Source: Phytophthora quininea
Taxonomy: Eukaryota > Oomycota > Peronosporomycetes > Peronosporales > Peronosporaceae
Assembly: GCA_011947345.1 (NCBI GenBank)
Contig: JAAVTG010000620.1
Location: 372,001-436,000, forward strand
Reading direction: 5' to 3'
DNA length: 64,000 bases
The notes under the pieces: model-generated
What the model was told of the DNA's origin: nothing
Database searches by the model: none
Seen by the model: only the letters and a program-made list of their open reading frames with translations
In this document: positions 32,928 through 44,229 of the stretch, piece by piece
Layout of the letters: each line of letters begins with the position of its first letter
Position numbering within the stretch: the stretch's first letter is position 1
Translations under genes and position numbers: made by a program

Positions 32928-34140
32928 CTAATACTCGGGCTGGAATTTGGCGCTGATAGTTTCTCTGCAGTAAGGACACTCGCCAAACACTGTGTGGAAG
33001 GACTGACGCGACGTGGGTAGCGCACGCAGCCAGTCAAAGAGGCACTTGGCGTGGAATGGCCGATTGCAATTGACGTTCTCGCATAGTCGATCCGGAATAC
33101 GAGACCCTGTTCAGTCTCCGCAGACTTTTGGTTCGAGTCGGCTGAGCCCTGCTTGGTCTCTCTATCTTCTTCCTCTAGTTCCAGCCGGTACGCGTAACAG
33201 ATCCCGCATTCCACTTCGAACTCTTCAACCTTGGTCGTCTTTGGCGACGGCAGCTTCATTCCCAGTACCTCCTCCAGATTGGCCTGCAGCGATCGCGTTT
33301 CGTCCCACCGCAAGGAGGCACAACTTCCCCATCGCTCTCTCATTGCACCAACGCTTGCTTGGTTGCCAAAGAAACTCAATCCACTCAGCACCACCGTCGG
33401 GTTGGTCGGATCCACTTCAAACTGCACCGATGCGTGTTGCTCCAACGCCAGCCGCCTCCTGCCCGTCGCTCTCGACGGATGGCGTGGCTCTAGTACACAC
33501 GTGGCCTTATCCAGTTCATCCAACACGTCCCAGAACGGCTGGAACTTGTCTACAAACGCTTCAGACTGCTTCAGAATCTCCCCAATACCGTCATCCCGAG
33601 AGAAACCCGTGGGGGCCAAACCAACTCAAACTCTTCAGGAGCGTCCACCAGACACGTCGGTTTGGCTCTGCATCCTGGTTCCTCATACTGCAGTGGTAAA
33701 ATGACTCTGACGGAGTGATTCCTGCCTGCTCTGTCCTGCGTCTGCAGCTCCAGCAACCGCAAGTCGTCGCTCATCTCCTGCAGTCGGTTCCAGCCCACAA
33801 CATCCAGTTCCTGCATGAGTCGGTTGTAGTACGCCGCACTGGGCAGCGTCTTCTGGGCGGTATCTTCCTTTCGAGAGCAAATCGCCACCAGCTCCTCAAA
33901 TTCCGCCGCGAAACCTGCGAGACTCGAGGCCTGCGCCAGTCGAAGCTTCAGCGTGTTGCTATGCGGCTTCAATTGGGCGGAGAGCGCTCGGTCCACGTCC
34001 AATTGGGCTCCGTCAAAGACTGCACGACCTGTAGGAACATCCCAGTTCACACCCGATACCCGCACCACGAACTCGTCGTCGGCGATGCGCACGTAGCCGC
34101 GGAAGCACGAGCGCTCGGCATCTTCCGGCACAAAGTGCAT
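32928..34140 (-). CDS. FANCL: Fanconi anaemia E3 ubiquitin ligase FANCL
   Basis: Catalytic subunit of the Fanconi core complex, which monoubiquitinates FANCD2/FANCI in interstrand crosslink repair (nucleus). About 404 residues with two missing bases restored (near 33600, CCCCC run; near 33098). The N-terminal and central parts are divergent UBC-RWD type. The C-terminus is diagnostic: ECGICYAYRLE, then CENVNCNRPFHAKCLFDWLR, LPTSRQSF and FGECPYC, the FANCL PHD/RING finger with its ligands intact. The start at 34140 (MHFVPEDAERSC) is the best choice; the frame is open a little further upstream but those residues are hydrophobic and unlikely. Confidence 0.88.
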
Positions 34141-34323
34141 CTTGATAGAAAAGTTGCTAACGACAGTTGTACAGATTGTAGGGATAGTTAACAAAAGTAT
34201 AATACTCACTTACTGCTTGTATTTTTATGTTCAAGATACTTAGCAAGACCTTTGTATAGTATCCGCTCTCCAACTGCGTTTCATCCATCACCGCACATTG
34301 CGTACAGGTACCGCAGTCAAACT

Positions 34324-35015
34324 ATGAGCTTGTTGCTGTGCTCGCTGGCGCGTCCTGCAGCGAGAGCGGCGCTGCGACCGCGTCCTCGATGGCTCGGTGC
34401 CGCGTGCTCCCGCTCCTTCGCGACGGACAAGTGGGGCGTGACCAACGACCGCATCAGGGCGCGCGTCGTCAGCATCGCCAGCGACGGCGGCGAGTTGCGC
34501 GCGGACATTCCGCTGCACGAGGCGCTGGAGGAGGCCAAGAGTCTGGGCGTGGACCTGGTGCAGGTGTCGCCCAATGGCAAGCAGCCTGTGGTGTGCCGCC
34601 TGTTCGACGCCAAGAAGCGGCTCTACGACCTCAAGAAGGCGGCCAAGAAGGCGGCCAAGCAGCAGAAGACCAAACCGGAGAAGGAGGTGGTGGTGGGCGC
34701 CAAGATTGCGGTGAGGACGAGGCTGCTGATAGTGCAGGATAGGAGGTCGATGCTGATGGGTGTGTGTTGTTTTGTTTGTTGCAGCCGAACGATCTGAAGA
34801 TGAAGGTGGACCAGCTCAAGAGGTTCCTGAACAAGGGCCACAAGGTCAAGGTGACCATCCGCTTCGACCAGGCCTACCACCTCAAAGACTCGGCGCTGGG
34901 GCATTTGCAGAGCATCGAAGGACTGGTGAGCGCCGAAATGGGCGTGCCGAATGGCGGTCCCAAGGAGCAGTTCGGTGCTGTCTACGTGATGTACTCGCCA
35001 GTGACGGGAAATTAA
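34324..35015 (+). CDS. Mitochondrial translation initiation factor IF-3
   Basis: Bacterial-type IF-3, which binds the small ribosomal subunit and keeps it apart from the large one during initiation. Exon 1 is 34324-34710 and exon 2 is 34785-35015 (intron 74 nt); intact, 205 residues. An Arg/Ala-rich N-terminus (MSLLLCSLARPAARAALRPR) ending near RSFATDK is a clear mitochondrial presequence. Then come the N-domain (TNDRIRARVV, LGVDLVQVSP, VCRLFDAKKRLYD), a Lys-rich linker, and the C-domain (NDLKMKVDQLKRFLNKGHKVKVTIRF). An initiator-like TCACCGCACATT lies about 36 nt upstream. It is divergent from FANCL. Confidence 0.9.
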
Positions 35016-35263
35016 CCAAAGAGGACAAGAAGCGAAGAGCAAATACTCTACAAATGATGCGAAGAACTAGTCGACGTGGTTTCGGCCCACTTGTAGCACT
35101 ACTATACCGGTGGAGGACCAGCTCTTCAACGATGTAGCCATCTTTTCCTGCCTAATCCCGTGAAAGGCGATGAATCCCTGCGAAAAGCGATACAGTTAAC
35201 CAAAAGTCAGTGACCCCTCAAACGATCTTCCCAGCACGAACTTTCCTCCTCCGCTCTAACTCC

Positions 35264-36509
35264 ATGGCAGGCGACCCGAAGAAGAACGCGGACGAGGCCA
35301 AGGTGCCGACGCTGAAGAAGCAGGCCAGCGTGGGCAACATCTCGGAGGAGATTGAGGACGACCTGAGCACGCTGCCCAACATGGAGCTGTCCGGCCTCCA
35401 CTTCCTGCTGCAGTTCCAGCACTCGAGCCACCAACCGCTGGACGCGACTACGACCCAGGAGGTGATGGACCTGGTCAAACTGCACAACATGGCTCCGTTC
35501 TACCGCCTGCTATGCCAGGAGTTCCAGTGGCCTGTGGACGCCGCTCTCGAGGCCAAGATGAGCGAGCGAAACCAGCAGGAGCTGAGCCAGCTGGACGAGC
35601 GTCTGAAGGACGCCGAGCAAAACTTGGGCGACATCGAAGTGCTGGAGGCGCTGCTGGCCAAGGCGCGCATGTTCTCGCGCGTGGGGACAAGCAGAGGGCG
35701 CTCGAGGCCTTCAAAGTGGCTGGTGAGAAGCCCCAGTCCGTCAACCAGAAGATCCTCGTGGCGCTGCACATCATCCGCATCGGCTCTTCTTCGCCGATCT
35801 GGAGCTGGTCGAGCAATATATTAAGAAGGCCACGGCACTAATCGACGAGGGCGGGGACTGGGACCGCCGCAACCGCCTCAAAGTGTACGAAGGCTGCTAT
35901 CTGCTCATGGCCAGAGACTTCAAGCGCGCGTCCAAGCTCTTCCAGGAGTCGGTGGCCACCTTTACGGCCACGGAGCTCATGCCGTACAACACGATGGTCT
36001 TCTACTGCGTCGTCACGTGCGTGCTGAGCATGAACCGCGTGGACCTCAAGAAGAAGATCGTGGACTCGCCCGAGATTCTCGCGGTCATTGGCGAGATCCC
36101 GTTCCTCGCCGACTTCCTCAACGGCCTCTACGACTGCGACTATAAGAAGTTCTTTACTGCGATGGTGGATATTCAGCCCTACATTCTGCGAGACAAATAC
36201 CTCTCTACCCACTCGCGGTTCCTGTACCGCGAGCTGCGTGTGCTGGCCTACGCTCAGTTCCTGGAGGCCTATCGTAGTGTCACGATCGCGTCCATGGCTG
36301 CGGCTTTCGGTGTCAGTGTCGAATTCTTGGACAAGGAGCTGGCACGTTTCATCGCTGCGGGACGACTGAACGCCAAGATTGACAAGGTGGCGGGTGTGAT
36401 CGAGACGAACCGCCCAGATGCCAAGAATGCTCAGTACCAGGATGCCATTAAGAAGGGAGACTTGCTGCTCAACCGCATCCAGAAGCTTGCGCGAGTTATC
36501 AACGTCTAG
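35264..36509 (+). CDS. RPN7: 26S proteasome regulatory subunit Rpn7 (PSMD6)
   Basis: PCI-domain lid subunit of the 19S regulatory particle, about 415 residues. The N-terminus has LDERLKDAEQNLGDIEV. The middle carries the TPR-like GDWDRRNRLKVYEG, RDFKRASKLF and TATELMPYNT. The C-terminus is classic: FLDKELARFIAAGRLNAKID, VIETNRPDAKNAQY and KKGDLLLNRIQKL. Two frame breaks, each one missing base, lie near 35690 (GTGGGG, before GDKQRALEAF) and near 35787 (before FFADLELVEQYI). An essential single-copy gene with breaks points to sequence error. Confidence 0.93.
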
Positions 36510-36754
36510 GCAGCCGATCTCTGGATCTTCGTCATAAATTCCTGCTGGTCGATGCTAGATCACGATGGAGACCAGAGCGCTCGATTAACTGCATACACTC
36601 GTCTGACGATCTTCGGAGATGTCATGTACTCTTTGTTTTTTGTGTGTTGTTTGCTCAGAGAGATCGCGACGAATACGACAAATACCTCGGTATGTTTCAT
36701 GCAGACACGTAAATTATAAAGTGTTTTGGCTTATAGCGATGTCGTGGGTATTGC

Positions 36755-38623
36755 TTAAAGGAGTTGCAGAAGAACTTCCGTGCCTATCTTCATGGACGCC
36801 TTGTCGCCGTAGTTGCGGATGATTGTGAAGGCGTCGTGCTGTGAGAAGTCGGCCACGAGGTCTCCAACCAACGAGGTAAGTTCCTCCACGTCAAGCTGCC
36901 GCTGCTGAATGTCGTTAAGTCGACTCAAAAGAGCCGACCTGTCGACTTGGTCGTGCACTTTTCGAAGCACCGCCAGCGTGTCGGAGCGAGCGAATTTGGC
37001 TGGACGTGCCTCCATGTACTTGGCACTGTATTCGTCCATCTCGTACAGGACAAACGTGCGGCCTGCCATGCGGACACGAGCTCCAACGTAAAAGTCATCG
37101 AGTCCAAGCCACGAAGGGCGACCGCTGTCCAGCGTTATGACAGAGCCATCAGGACGACTGCGCTTGATTCGTGTACGCTCAAGGAACTTGCCCCCAACGA
37201 TCCCAGAGTTGCGTTTGATGAACTCAAGAATGGACACGCTCTGGTCCGAGACGATGACCGAGATGACAAAGCGACGGCCAACATCTTCCGGTGCCTCGAC
37301 TTCAAAGCGAGCTCGAAAGCGCAGCACTTCAGTCGTGTCTAGGGATTCGATACTCTTGAGTGGCGCCTTCGGGAGCAGGTGGTAGCACGACTGCAGCGAG
37401 TCTTCTTCGGAACCTAAGCCATCGTGCACTGGGGGCATGGACACAGGCCGCGGCGAAACTTCATCCTTGACAGTGATGCCAGCGGTCAGAGGCATGTTAT
37501 GCTCGCTGTACCACGACCGCGTGTACTCGTCAGCATCTAGCAACAAGATGCGACGATTGTAAATCTGCAGGTACTGGCCGATAGACAAGTCTTCCCATGA
37601 GTAGTAGTTGTGCTGCGCCACGGGGGTAACGTCTTCGCCATCGGTGCCTTCCTCACAAACAGCGGCACAAGCCTGGCGCTCGGGATCTTTCGAGAGCTTA
37701 GTGCGGTTGAGCAGCTTGGGGAATGGGTCGCAGCCCGAATTCCGCTCGTACGACTCGAGGATCTCAATGGTGTTGTCTGCCAAGAAGAAGTGGATCGTGT
37801 ATCGGTGACGAATGCCGTACAACTTTTCAGTGTCGTCCCAAACGGCGAAGAAGCGCAAGACTTCGCGGTCGTGAGCCAAGAAGCGCCGCAAGTGGTCACT
37901 GGGACGCGCGAACTTGCCCAGTGTAGCCTCCATAAAGTCCTTCATCGGGTACTTCTTCTTGCCGTAGTGGGCATCCGGATCTTGTCCGGTCTCACGAGCC
38001 ATGTGCGCCCGACGAATCACCGTGTACGGGTCGTGCGGCACTTGCTCGTCCGGGAGGACGCGAATGCCAAGAGACAGCAGATAGTCGCGAGTAAAGAGGT
38101 CAGCCGAGATGAGGTGGAACGTACGACCGTAGAAGGTCAGCTCCTCGCCAACGTTGAAGTGACGGACGCCAAAGTACTGCATGTTGCCGCGGTCGTCGCT
38201 CTCGGGCATCGGAATGCGGTGTCGCTTGACAAAGTTGCCTTGCATGATCCCGCTGTTCTCGACCTTGGGCTCGGTGATCTGCAAGGTGTCATCCTCAAGG
38301 TAGTACAACACCTCACAGCTACGCACTCGGTAGTTCTCGAGATTGCTCTCATGAACAGCCTCCAAGAAGTAGGCCCCAAAACGGAGAACCTTCTTGTCGT
38401 TCGCAATGAACTGCGGGTTGAACGGGTGTGTCGCCAAGAGAACCGACGAGTCCAACAAGGTGGTGGTGCCAAACTCACCTTGGCGCTCCAGCTCTCGGAC
38501 GTAGAATGAGGCAGGCTTGGCGTTGCCCAGAGCATGTCCACGAGGTTTGGGTGTCGTGTCGCCGTGACGCCGGAAGATCATGGGCACTGCATTATGCTTC
38601 TCCAGGATGGACGTGGTCGGCAT
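36755..38623 (-). CDS. EFHC1/2-type axonemal protein (three DM10 domains)
   Basis: Intact 622-residue frame from MPTTSILEKHNAVPM at 38623. Three DM10 repeats are seen: about residues 85-185 (KVLRFGAYFLEA..LEDDTLQITEPKVENSG), 240-375 (EVLRFFAVWDD..LADNTIEILESYERNSG) and 430-555 (EVLRFRARFEV..VSDQSVSILEFIKRNSG). This is the EFHC1/EFHC2/Rib72 family, an inner-microtubule protein of ciliary doublets. It fits an organism with flagellate zoospores. The C-terminal part resembles the EF-hand-like tail (FTIIRNYGDKASMKIGTEVL), with no canonical calcium loop seen. Unlike its neighbours it has no frame break. Confidence 0.92.
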   Translation of the reverse strand: MPTTSILEKHNAVPMIFRRHGDTTPKPRGHALGNAKPASFYVRELERQGEFGTTTLLDSSVLLATHPFNPQFIANDKKVLRFGAYFLEAVHESNLENYRVRSCEVLYYLEDDTLQITEPKVENSGIMQGNFVKRHRIPMPESDDRGNMQYFGVRHFNVGEELTFYGRTFHLISADLFTRDYLLSLGIRVLPDEQVPHDPYTVIRRAHMARETGQDPDAHYGKKKYPMKDFMEATLGKFARPSDHLRRFLAHDREVLRFFAVWDDTEKLYGIRHRYTIHFFLADNTIEILESYERNSGCDPFPKLLNRTKLSKDPERQACAAVCEEGTDGEDVTPVAQHNYYSWEDLSIGQYLQIYNRRILLLDADEYTRSWYSEHNMPLTAGITVKDEVSPRPVSMPPVHDGLGSEEDSLQSCYHLLPKAPLKSIESLDTTEVLRFRARFEVEAPEDVGRRFVISVIVSDQSVSILEFIKRNSGIVGGKFLERTRIKRSRPDGSVITLDSGRPSWLGLDDFYVGARVRMAGRTFVLYEMDEYSAKYMEARPAKFARSDTLAVLRKVHDQVDRSALLSRLNDIQQRQLDVEELTSLVGDLVADFSQHDAFTIIRNYGDKASMKIGTEVLLQLL

Positions 38624-38834
38624 GGTTGTCGATCTGGTCTTGTTGGCCGTTAACTCTGCTTCTGTGCTTCTGCGTTGCACTGACTTGGCAACGGAGCTAT
38701 AGATAAAGCAGCACCTTCCTGCGAAAATAGTGTTTCTACTCCTACAGGGTATTTCCGTCGGCATCTGCATGTTGAAGTGGAAATGGCCCTACTTCTTCTC
38801 ATTTGTCGCCAGTTCATACCAATCACCACGCCGC

Positions 38835-41116
38835 TCACAGAAAATCTTCAACGTAGATACTGTCCGCGCGTGGCCTCATTCGAAATGCAGAGCGAGACTT
38901 GAGTAAACGTTGAGGTTTCTCGTCGCTCGTGTTGTGCTCTTGACTGACGGAATCTACGTCAGAGGAGCCAGCAGAGAGGCTCGGCGCTTTTCTTGCCGAT
39001 TGAAACCGTGCTGCGTCTTCGAAATAAGCCTCCACGACGAAAGCCACCACAAGACTGAGCACCATGACAACACCCACAACGTAGAAACTGACAAAATAGA
39101 CCCGACTCCATTTGGACGTTACAGCCACAGCGCCTTCCATCGTCACAAACCACTGAGAGAAAGCATCGTTAGAACTCGCTACACCTCAAAGCAAAGGACA
39201 AAAACAATCTACTAACATTGTTGACGATCAGCAGCTCGAACAGCGTAGTCAGTGACGACGGAAAGTCGTTGAAATTGTTGCTGTAGAAATTGCTTTGGCC
39301 GTATGTGATATTAGCAAGTCTCTGGTCCCCGACAACCAATTTTCCTCCAAAAGTTGCATCCCCACTGCCGCATACTCGAACATGAGGATTCCAAGCATTC
39401 CTGCGCATCAAAGAAAACACACAAAGCTCAGAAGAGTTCACGCAACCCAATGAGCACAAACCAAAACGTACCGTATAGCGTCGTGAATGCGGGGATCAGA
39501 CGAACGACAATGGCGAACATCGAGCTAAGCGCCTTCAACGCCACAAGAAGCCGCAGACAGCGTAGGAAACGAAACAGCAGAAGCAGGCGGACCCACTCCC
39601 ACTCAGCTTCGATATTGTGCATGTGAACACTCACTTCAGCCACAAAGATTACTAACGTGACCGCACAATCGTAAATGTTTTTCGTTGAACTGAAGTATCC
39701 TCCCAAGTGAAAGACATACATCTTTGTCAGCATCTCGACCAGATACCCGATGGAAAACAAAGGCATCCAGTGTTCCCACGAGAGCCACACAGCTTCCTGG
39801 CCTGAGAGTTTTGCCTGAATTTCCACGAGGATTGCAGCGAAATTACCCAAGATAATAAAATCAACTGCTCTATCGAACCACCCGATCACCACGAAATGCT
39901 GCAGGCTTCGTATGATTACACACTTACTTAGCAGCCGCGGTTCTCGAGATTGTTTCGTCAGTTTGCTCTCGTGGGCTAGAAATGCTTTGATGAGCACCAT
40001 AAAATCGTCAAACGCAATAGACTCGTCTTTTGACCCCTCGAAATTGCAGAGTAAGCTGCTACCTTCAGGGTACGCAGACTCGATGTCGCGAAAGAGTGAG
40101 AGTGTTGGCTGCATGAGTTTGCTCACTAGTCGGTCGTACGTACTACGACTGATTGTCTTGATCGGCTCGCGGTCACTGCTAGATGGTTGTTCAGCCGGTA
40201 ATAAATGATATGCAGCTCGGAACGCCATCTTTCTCTTGTTGGAATATTCGAGGGCGCGTTCTGCAATTTCCTGTCGGTAGTGTTGATAAACCGAGGCAAA
40301 CACCAGATTCATGACGAGAAGCTGGCCGATCATCAAGAAGCTTATGAAGAAGAGGCTAGACATTCGAGATTTGGAGTAAATGGGCATCATAATGTCTGGG
40401 AAATTAGCAGTCGTTAACAGAATGATGAGGCTCAGAGACGCGTCTTCGAACGACTTGAAGTATTCATCGGCTTCAGCAGTTCCAACAAAAGTACCATTCC
40501 GAGAACGGCATAAACAATGATGAGGATCGCCAAAGTAAGTAAACCGTCGAGAAAACGTGGCAAGGACCTCAATAGACTAGAAAATCCGGATCGCAGCCGA
40601 TTGCTCATTGTGATCAAGATGAGCGGGCGAATAAGCGGTGCAAGCACAAGTGGTTTGGTCTCACTGTCGCTAGATTCTTGAGGAATGATAACCACTGTGG
40701 TCACGGAAACGAAGTCTGCCAGCACAAAAACAATCTGCAAAATGTGCCACTTGTCCATGAAGTAAACTCGGGGACCCATGTACTTGTACTTCATGTACAG
40801 CTCCAAACCGAAAACGTGAGGCACCCAACCTCAATTGCAATAGTGGTCCACTGGGAAAGCACAGGAAGATTCCACGTCAAAACTTCGGAGCTGCCACCGC
40901 ACGATGAGGAATAAACGCACCACGAAGGTGTCTCGAAAAATACCAGTGACATCAACACACACATATTGGCTACCCGGAAATACCAAAACCGTGGAAAAGC
41001 TGTCTGTAGTGCATTCTATTGAGCCCCTCGACCAAGTAATCCTCCCCAAGAAAGCGTCCGTGAACGGCATCACGCACGTACAACGCCGCAAGTTCGACCC
41101 GCGTATTATCGACCAT
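38835..41116 (-). CDS. Two-pore cation channel (TPC)
   Basis: Voltage-gated TPC-type channel of endolysosomal or vacuolar membranes, with two six-helix domains. Exons: 41116-39472, 39400-39217, 39152-38835; introns 71 and 64 nt. The filter of domain I is TTANFPDIMMP; domain II has NFNDFPSSLTTLFELLIVNNW, the TPC pattern. The N-terminal AALYVRDAVHGRFL is also typical. The inter-domain linker holds an EF-hand-like stretch (DESIAFDDFMVLIKAF). The S4-like helix of domain II has spaced arginines (RLLLLFRFLRCLRLL). Four missing bases break the frame: near 40982, 40817, 40485 and 39350. Corrected length is 716 residues. The start is uncertain because the frame stays open into the SLC12 gene upstream. 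Confidence 0.85.
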
Positions 41117-41160
41117 TTCTTTTGAGCCACGTCGGCGTGATTGAGTTGGTGTACACGATC

Positions 41161-42829
41161 CTAACGGCGTTGCGACTTCATCCGCCAAAATCTCTTCATC
41201 CACTGCGTCTTGGCGACGTAGTCGATGTCGCCCTCCGTGCTGCGAGAGTCGAAGTTTGTCGACAAACTGCGAAAGCTCGCGATGGTAAAAAGCAACGTAC
41301 CCCATAACCAATATGCTGGAGGCTAACGCGAACACTATCGAGACTATAAGAAAAAATGCGCTGAGAGAAAACAAACATCCCAAGAAAGCCGTCCATTTCG
41401 AATACTGTGGATGGGGATATAAGTTAGTATTAATACTAGCAGTATCTTTGCACACACTACTAGAAATCCGTACCATTCGAAACGATGGGCGAAACGTGAC
41501 GGAAGACAAGTCTTGAAAGAAGCACGCAAAGTTGATTAGGCAGAAGGTAAGGAGAAACGTAGAACTTACCACAGGGATAATAGCATCAACTGTGCCACAT
41601 AAAAGGCATACTTGGCACAGCGCCCAAGTAGTCAGAGGCGCAATGACAGATTCTAGCTCGGGTGAGGTTCTTATGAGGTTAGAATAAGCGTCATCCTCTG
41701 TCTCGTTATCGAAGGCTGAATTGTCTTCATCTTCCATAGTATCACACTTGGGTGGCTCGAACAATGCAATGAATATCGCGTAAGCACCCTTGACGTTAGA
41801 GAGTGCGGATGATAGCGTCGTGGAAGCAACGCCCAAAAAATGAGAGGCACCCCAACCACGGAATCTACAACTATCGGTACCACGAAAGGCTCTCCTTGCA
41901 GAAATTCATTGCCCACACACGCCGCCAGAACACAACTCAGTAACACGTATACCACGAGGCAAAAGGCCAATGCCTTGTGAATCCCCAGTAAAAAATACTG
42001 CGACGTTTTCCGCGTAATGTCCACTCCTGCGCCAGCCACGCTTCGCTCAGATACAATCTCTGCCAGGTTAGCGCCAGCAATGACGCCACAAAAACCTGGG
42101 AAAAGGGTCGAAAACATTTGCCGAAACTCTTTCGGCTCGTGCTCCATCGAGTTTTGACGGAACCTCGCAATGGACCACCCTGTGTGAAGAGAATTATTCG
42201 GTATGACTAGGAAAATTACATTACAGGCCACAGCCACCATCACCATGACGAAAACAAGTCTCAGTGCCCTCAAAGTGATCCTGACTCGAACCCCCGCCAC
42301 CACCAACACTAAAATTCCGCTGGCAATGGCCACGGTGACAGTCGACGCGCCTTCATTCCACGGCAAATGATGCTTCTCTCCTCGTCCACCCAGCACAAAC
42401 ACGGTTAATTCGCTGAATCCCAACAGATAAAGGCAGCGCCGACACAGAACGACAGGTAGAGCATAAGCCCGATCATGTGGCCCAGACGGTGGCCCAGCGA
42501 GCGTCTCAGCACGTTGAATAGCCCTCCTTAGCTTCCGCGGCGCTCTCTCCAGTCGACACTAGTGCTGACATAGAGCCAAGCGTCAGGAAGGTGATGGCGA
42601 AGGCGGCGAGTATGACGGCGACCGCGTAGACGAGTCCCAAGACCCCGACAATTGTCCCGAGTCGCATGAACACCACGACACCCAGGATGCTGCAGACTAC
42701 TGGCGCGAACGTGTTGCGCTCCAGCTTGCGTCTCAGCGTCTGCAGAGCCTCCACATGCGTCTCCTGGCTCGAGAGATGGTGCAGAAGCCCCTGGCGCGGC
42801 GAGATGCTGCCGTAGGAAGCGCGCTCCAT
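41161..42829 (-). CDS. SLC12-type cation-chloride cotransporter
   Basis: Electroneutral K-Cl / Na-K-Cl cotransporter family, here a short form of about 534 residues. Exon 1 is 42829-41474 and exon 2 is 41404-41161 (intron 69 nt). TM1 reads CSILGVVVFMRLGTIVG, the family signature. Later parts include LFPGFCGVIAGANL, IAPLTTWALCQVCLLCG and RPSFRM-YSKWTAFLG. Frame breaks near 42525, 42430 and 41838 are single missing bases. A fourth, near 41240, needs one extra or two missing bases to reach the G/C3-rich tail ending KSQRR and the TAG at 41163. Without that last shift the frame runs into the TPC gene. The large C-terminal domain of animal family members is absent. Confidence 0.78.
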
Positions 42830-42840
42830 CGCTCGATGCG

Positions 42841-42851
42841 GAATGGAGTGA
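42841..42851 (-). promoter_or_regulatory. Initiator of the SLC12 gene
   Basis: Minus-strand TCACTCC followed by ATTCCGCA. The core is a perfect TCAYTYY and lies 20 nt before the ATG at 42829. Confidence 0.55.
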
Positions 42852-43004
42852 TGGTTACTTCAACGTAATAACTCGCAAAGGTTTCAGTAATTTGTACCGT
42901 TTTAGCTAAATCGCTGTAAGCTGGAATTTTCCTGTGGCTGGTCGACTGTCGTCTTGGTTGGCTTGGACGCTGTTAGAATCTCCTCCCTGAAGCAAGAGAA
43001 CCCC

Positions 43005-44006
43005 ATGGCGGAGACCCCGAACGCCGCGGCCGTAGTGCCTGGCGAGGAAACGACGCAGGCGCAGGAGATCCTGCACCTGCAGTGCCGCTTCTACGAGCAG
43101 AAGTTCCCGGAGATCGATGAGCTGGTCATGGTGAACGTGCGCTCCATCGCCGAGATGGGCGCCTACGTGTCCCTGCTCGAGTACAACAACATCGAGGGCA
43201 TGATCCTGCTGTCCGAGCTGTCGCGCCGCCGAATCCGCTCCATCAACAAGCTCATTCGCGTGGGCAAGAACGAGGTGGTCATGGTGCTGCGAGTGGACAA
43301 GGAGAAGGGCTACATCGATCTGTCCAAGCGTCGCGTGTCGCCCGAGGACATCGCCAAGTGCGAGGAGCGTTACAACAAGGCCAAGACTGTGCACGGCGTG
43401 CTGCGGCAGGTGGCCCAGGAGAACCACATGGAGATCGAGGACCTGTACTCGAAGGTAGCCTGGCCTCTCTACAAGAAGTTCAAGGTCGAAACCCCAGCGA
43501 CGACGAGAAGAAGGTCGAGTACGTGCACTGCTACGACGTCTTCAAGAAGGGCATCACGGATGACTCGGTCTTCGAGGGGTTGGATATCACACCCGAGATC
43601 CTCACGGCCCTCAAGGCGCAGATCCGCCGCAGACTAACGCCACAGCCCATCAAGATCCGCGCGGACATTGAGGTCACGTGCTTCACGTACGAGGGCATTG
43701 AGGCCATCCGGTCTGCGCTTCAGGCTGCTCAGGACATCAGCACGGAGGACGTGCCCGTCAAGGTGAAGCTCATTGCGCCGCCCATGTACGTGATGACGAC
43801 CAGCACGTTGGACAAGCAGAGGGCATTCAGAAGCTACAGGAGGCCATCGAGGCTGTGCGGGAGCACATTACGGCCAAGAAGGGCACCATGTCCGTCAAGA
43901 TGGAGCCGAAGGTGGTGAGCGTGAACGAGGAGAAGGAGTTCTTGCAGATGATTGAGAAGCTCGAGAACGAGAACCGCCTGGTGGACGGCGACGCCCCGAG
44001 GATTAG
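43005..44006 (+). CDS. EIF2S1: Translation initiation factor eIF2-alpha
   Basis: Alpha subunit of the eIF2 ternary complex. The S1-domain N-terminus contains [16 protein letters not shown], including the Ser that stress kinases phosphorylate (Ser51 equivalent). It continues with [15 protein letters not shown] and the C-terminal domain [13 protein letters not shown], ending in an acidic tail (VDGDAP). Three frame breaks, each one missing base, lie near 43490 (AAACCCC), 43820 (AGAGGG) and 43997 (GCCCCG). The last gives the stop TAG at 44004-44006 and 334 residues. An essential gene broken three times is strong evidence of sequence error. It is divergent from the SLC12 gene, 175 bp between the starts. 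Confidence 0.93.
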
Positions 44007-44229
44007 ATTGAGTAGGTGGGAACAGGCTGGTACTGACATGCCACTACTTGCCGGTGAAGTGCACTGCAGGCTGCTAGCATCCTGCGCCCCTATTCCCGCG
44101 TAGCGCTGTCGTATCCAGCATAATGGTAATCCAAGACTACTGTAGTTGAATTCGACGGCCCAACGAATCTTCGATTGCTAGCAGAAGCAAAACTCACAAC
44201 ATCGCAATGGATGAAATACTTATGCTGCC

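Noticed and set aside
37610..38509. 299-codon plus-strand frame opposite the EFHC-type gene
   Set aside because: The minus strand encodes three clear DM10 domains in an intact frame; this is an antisense shadow.
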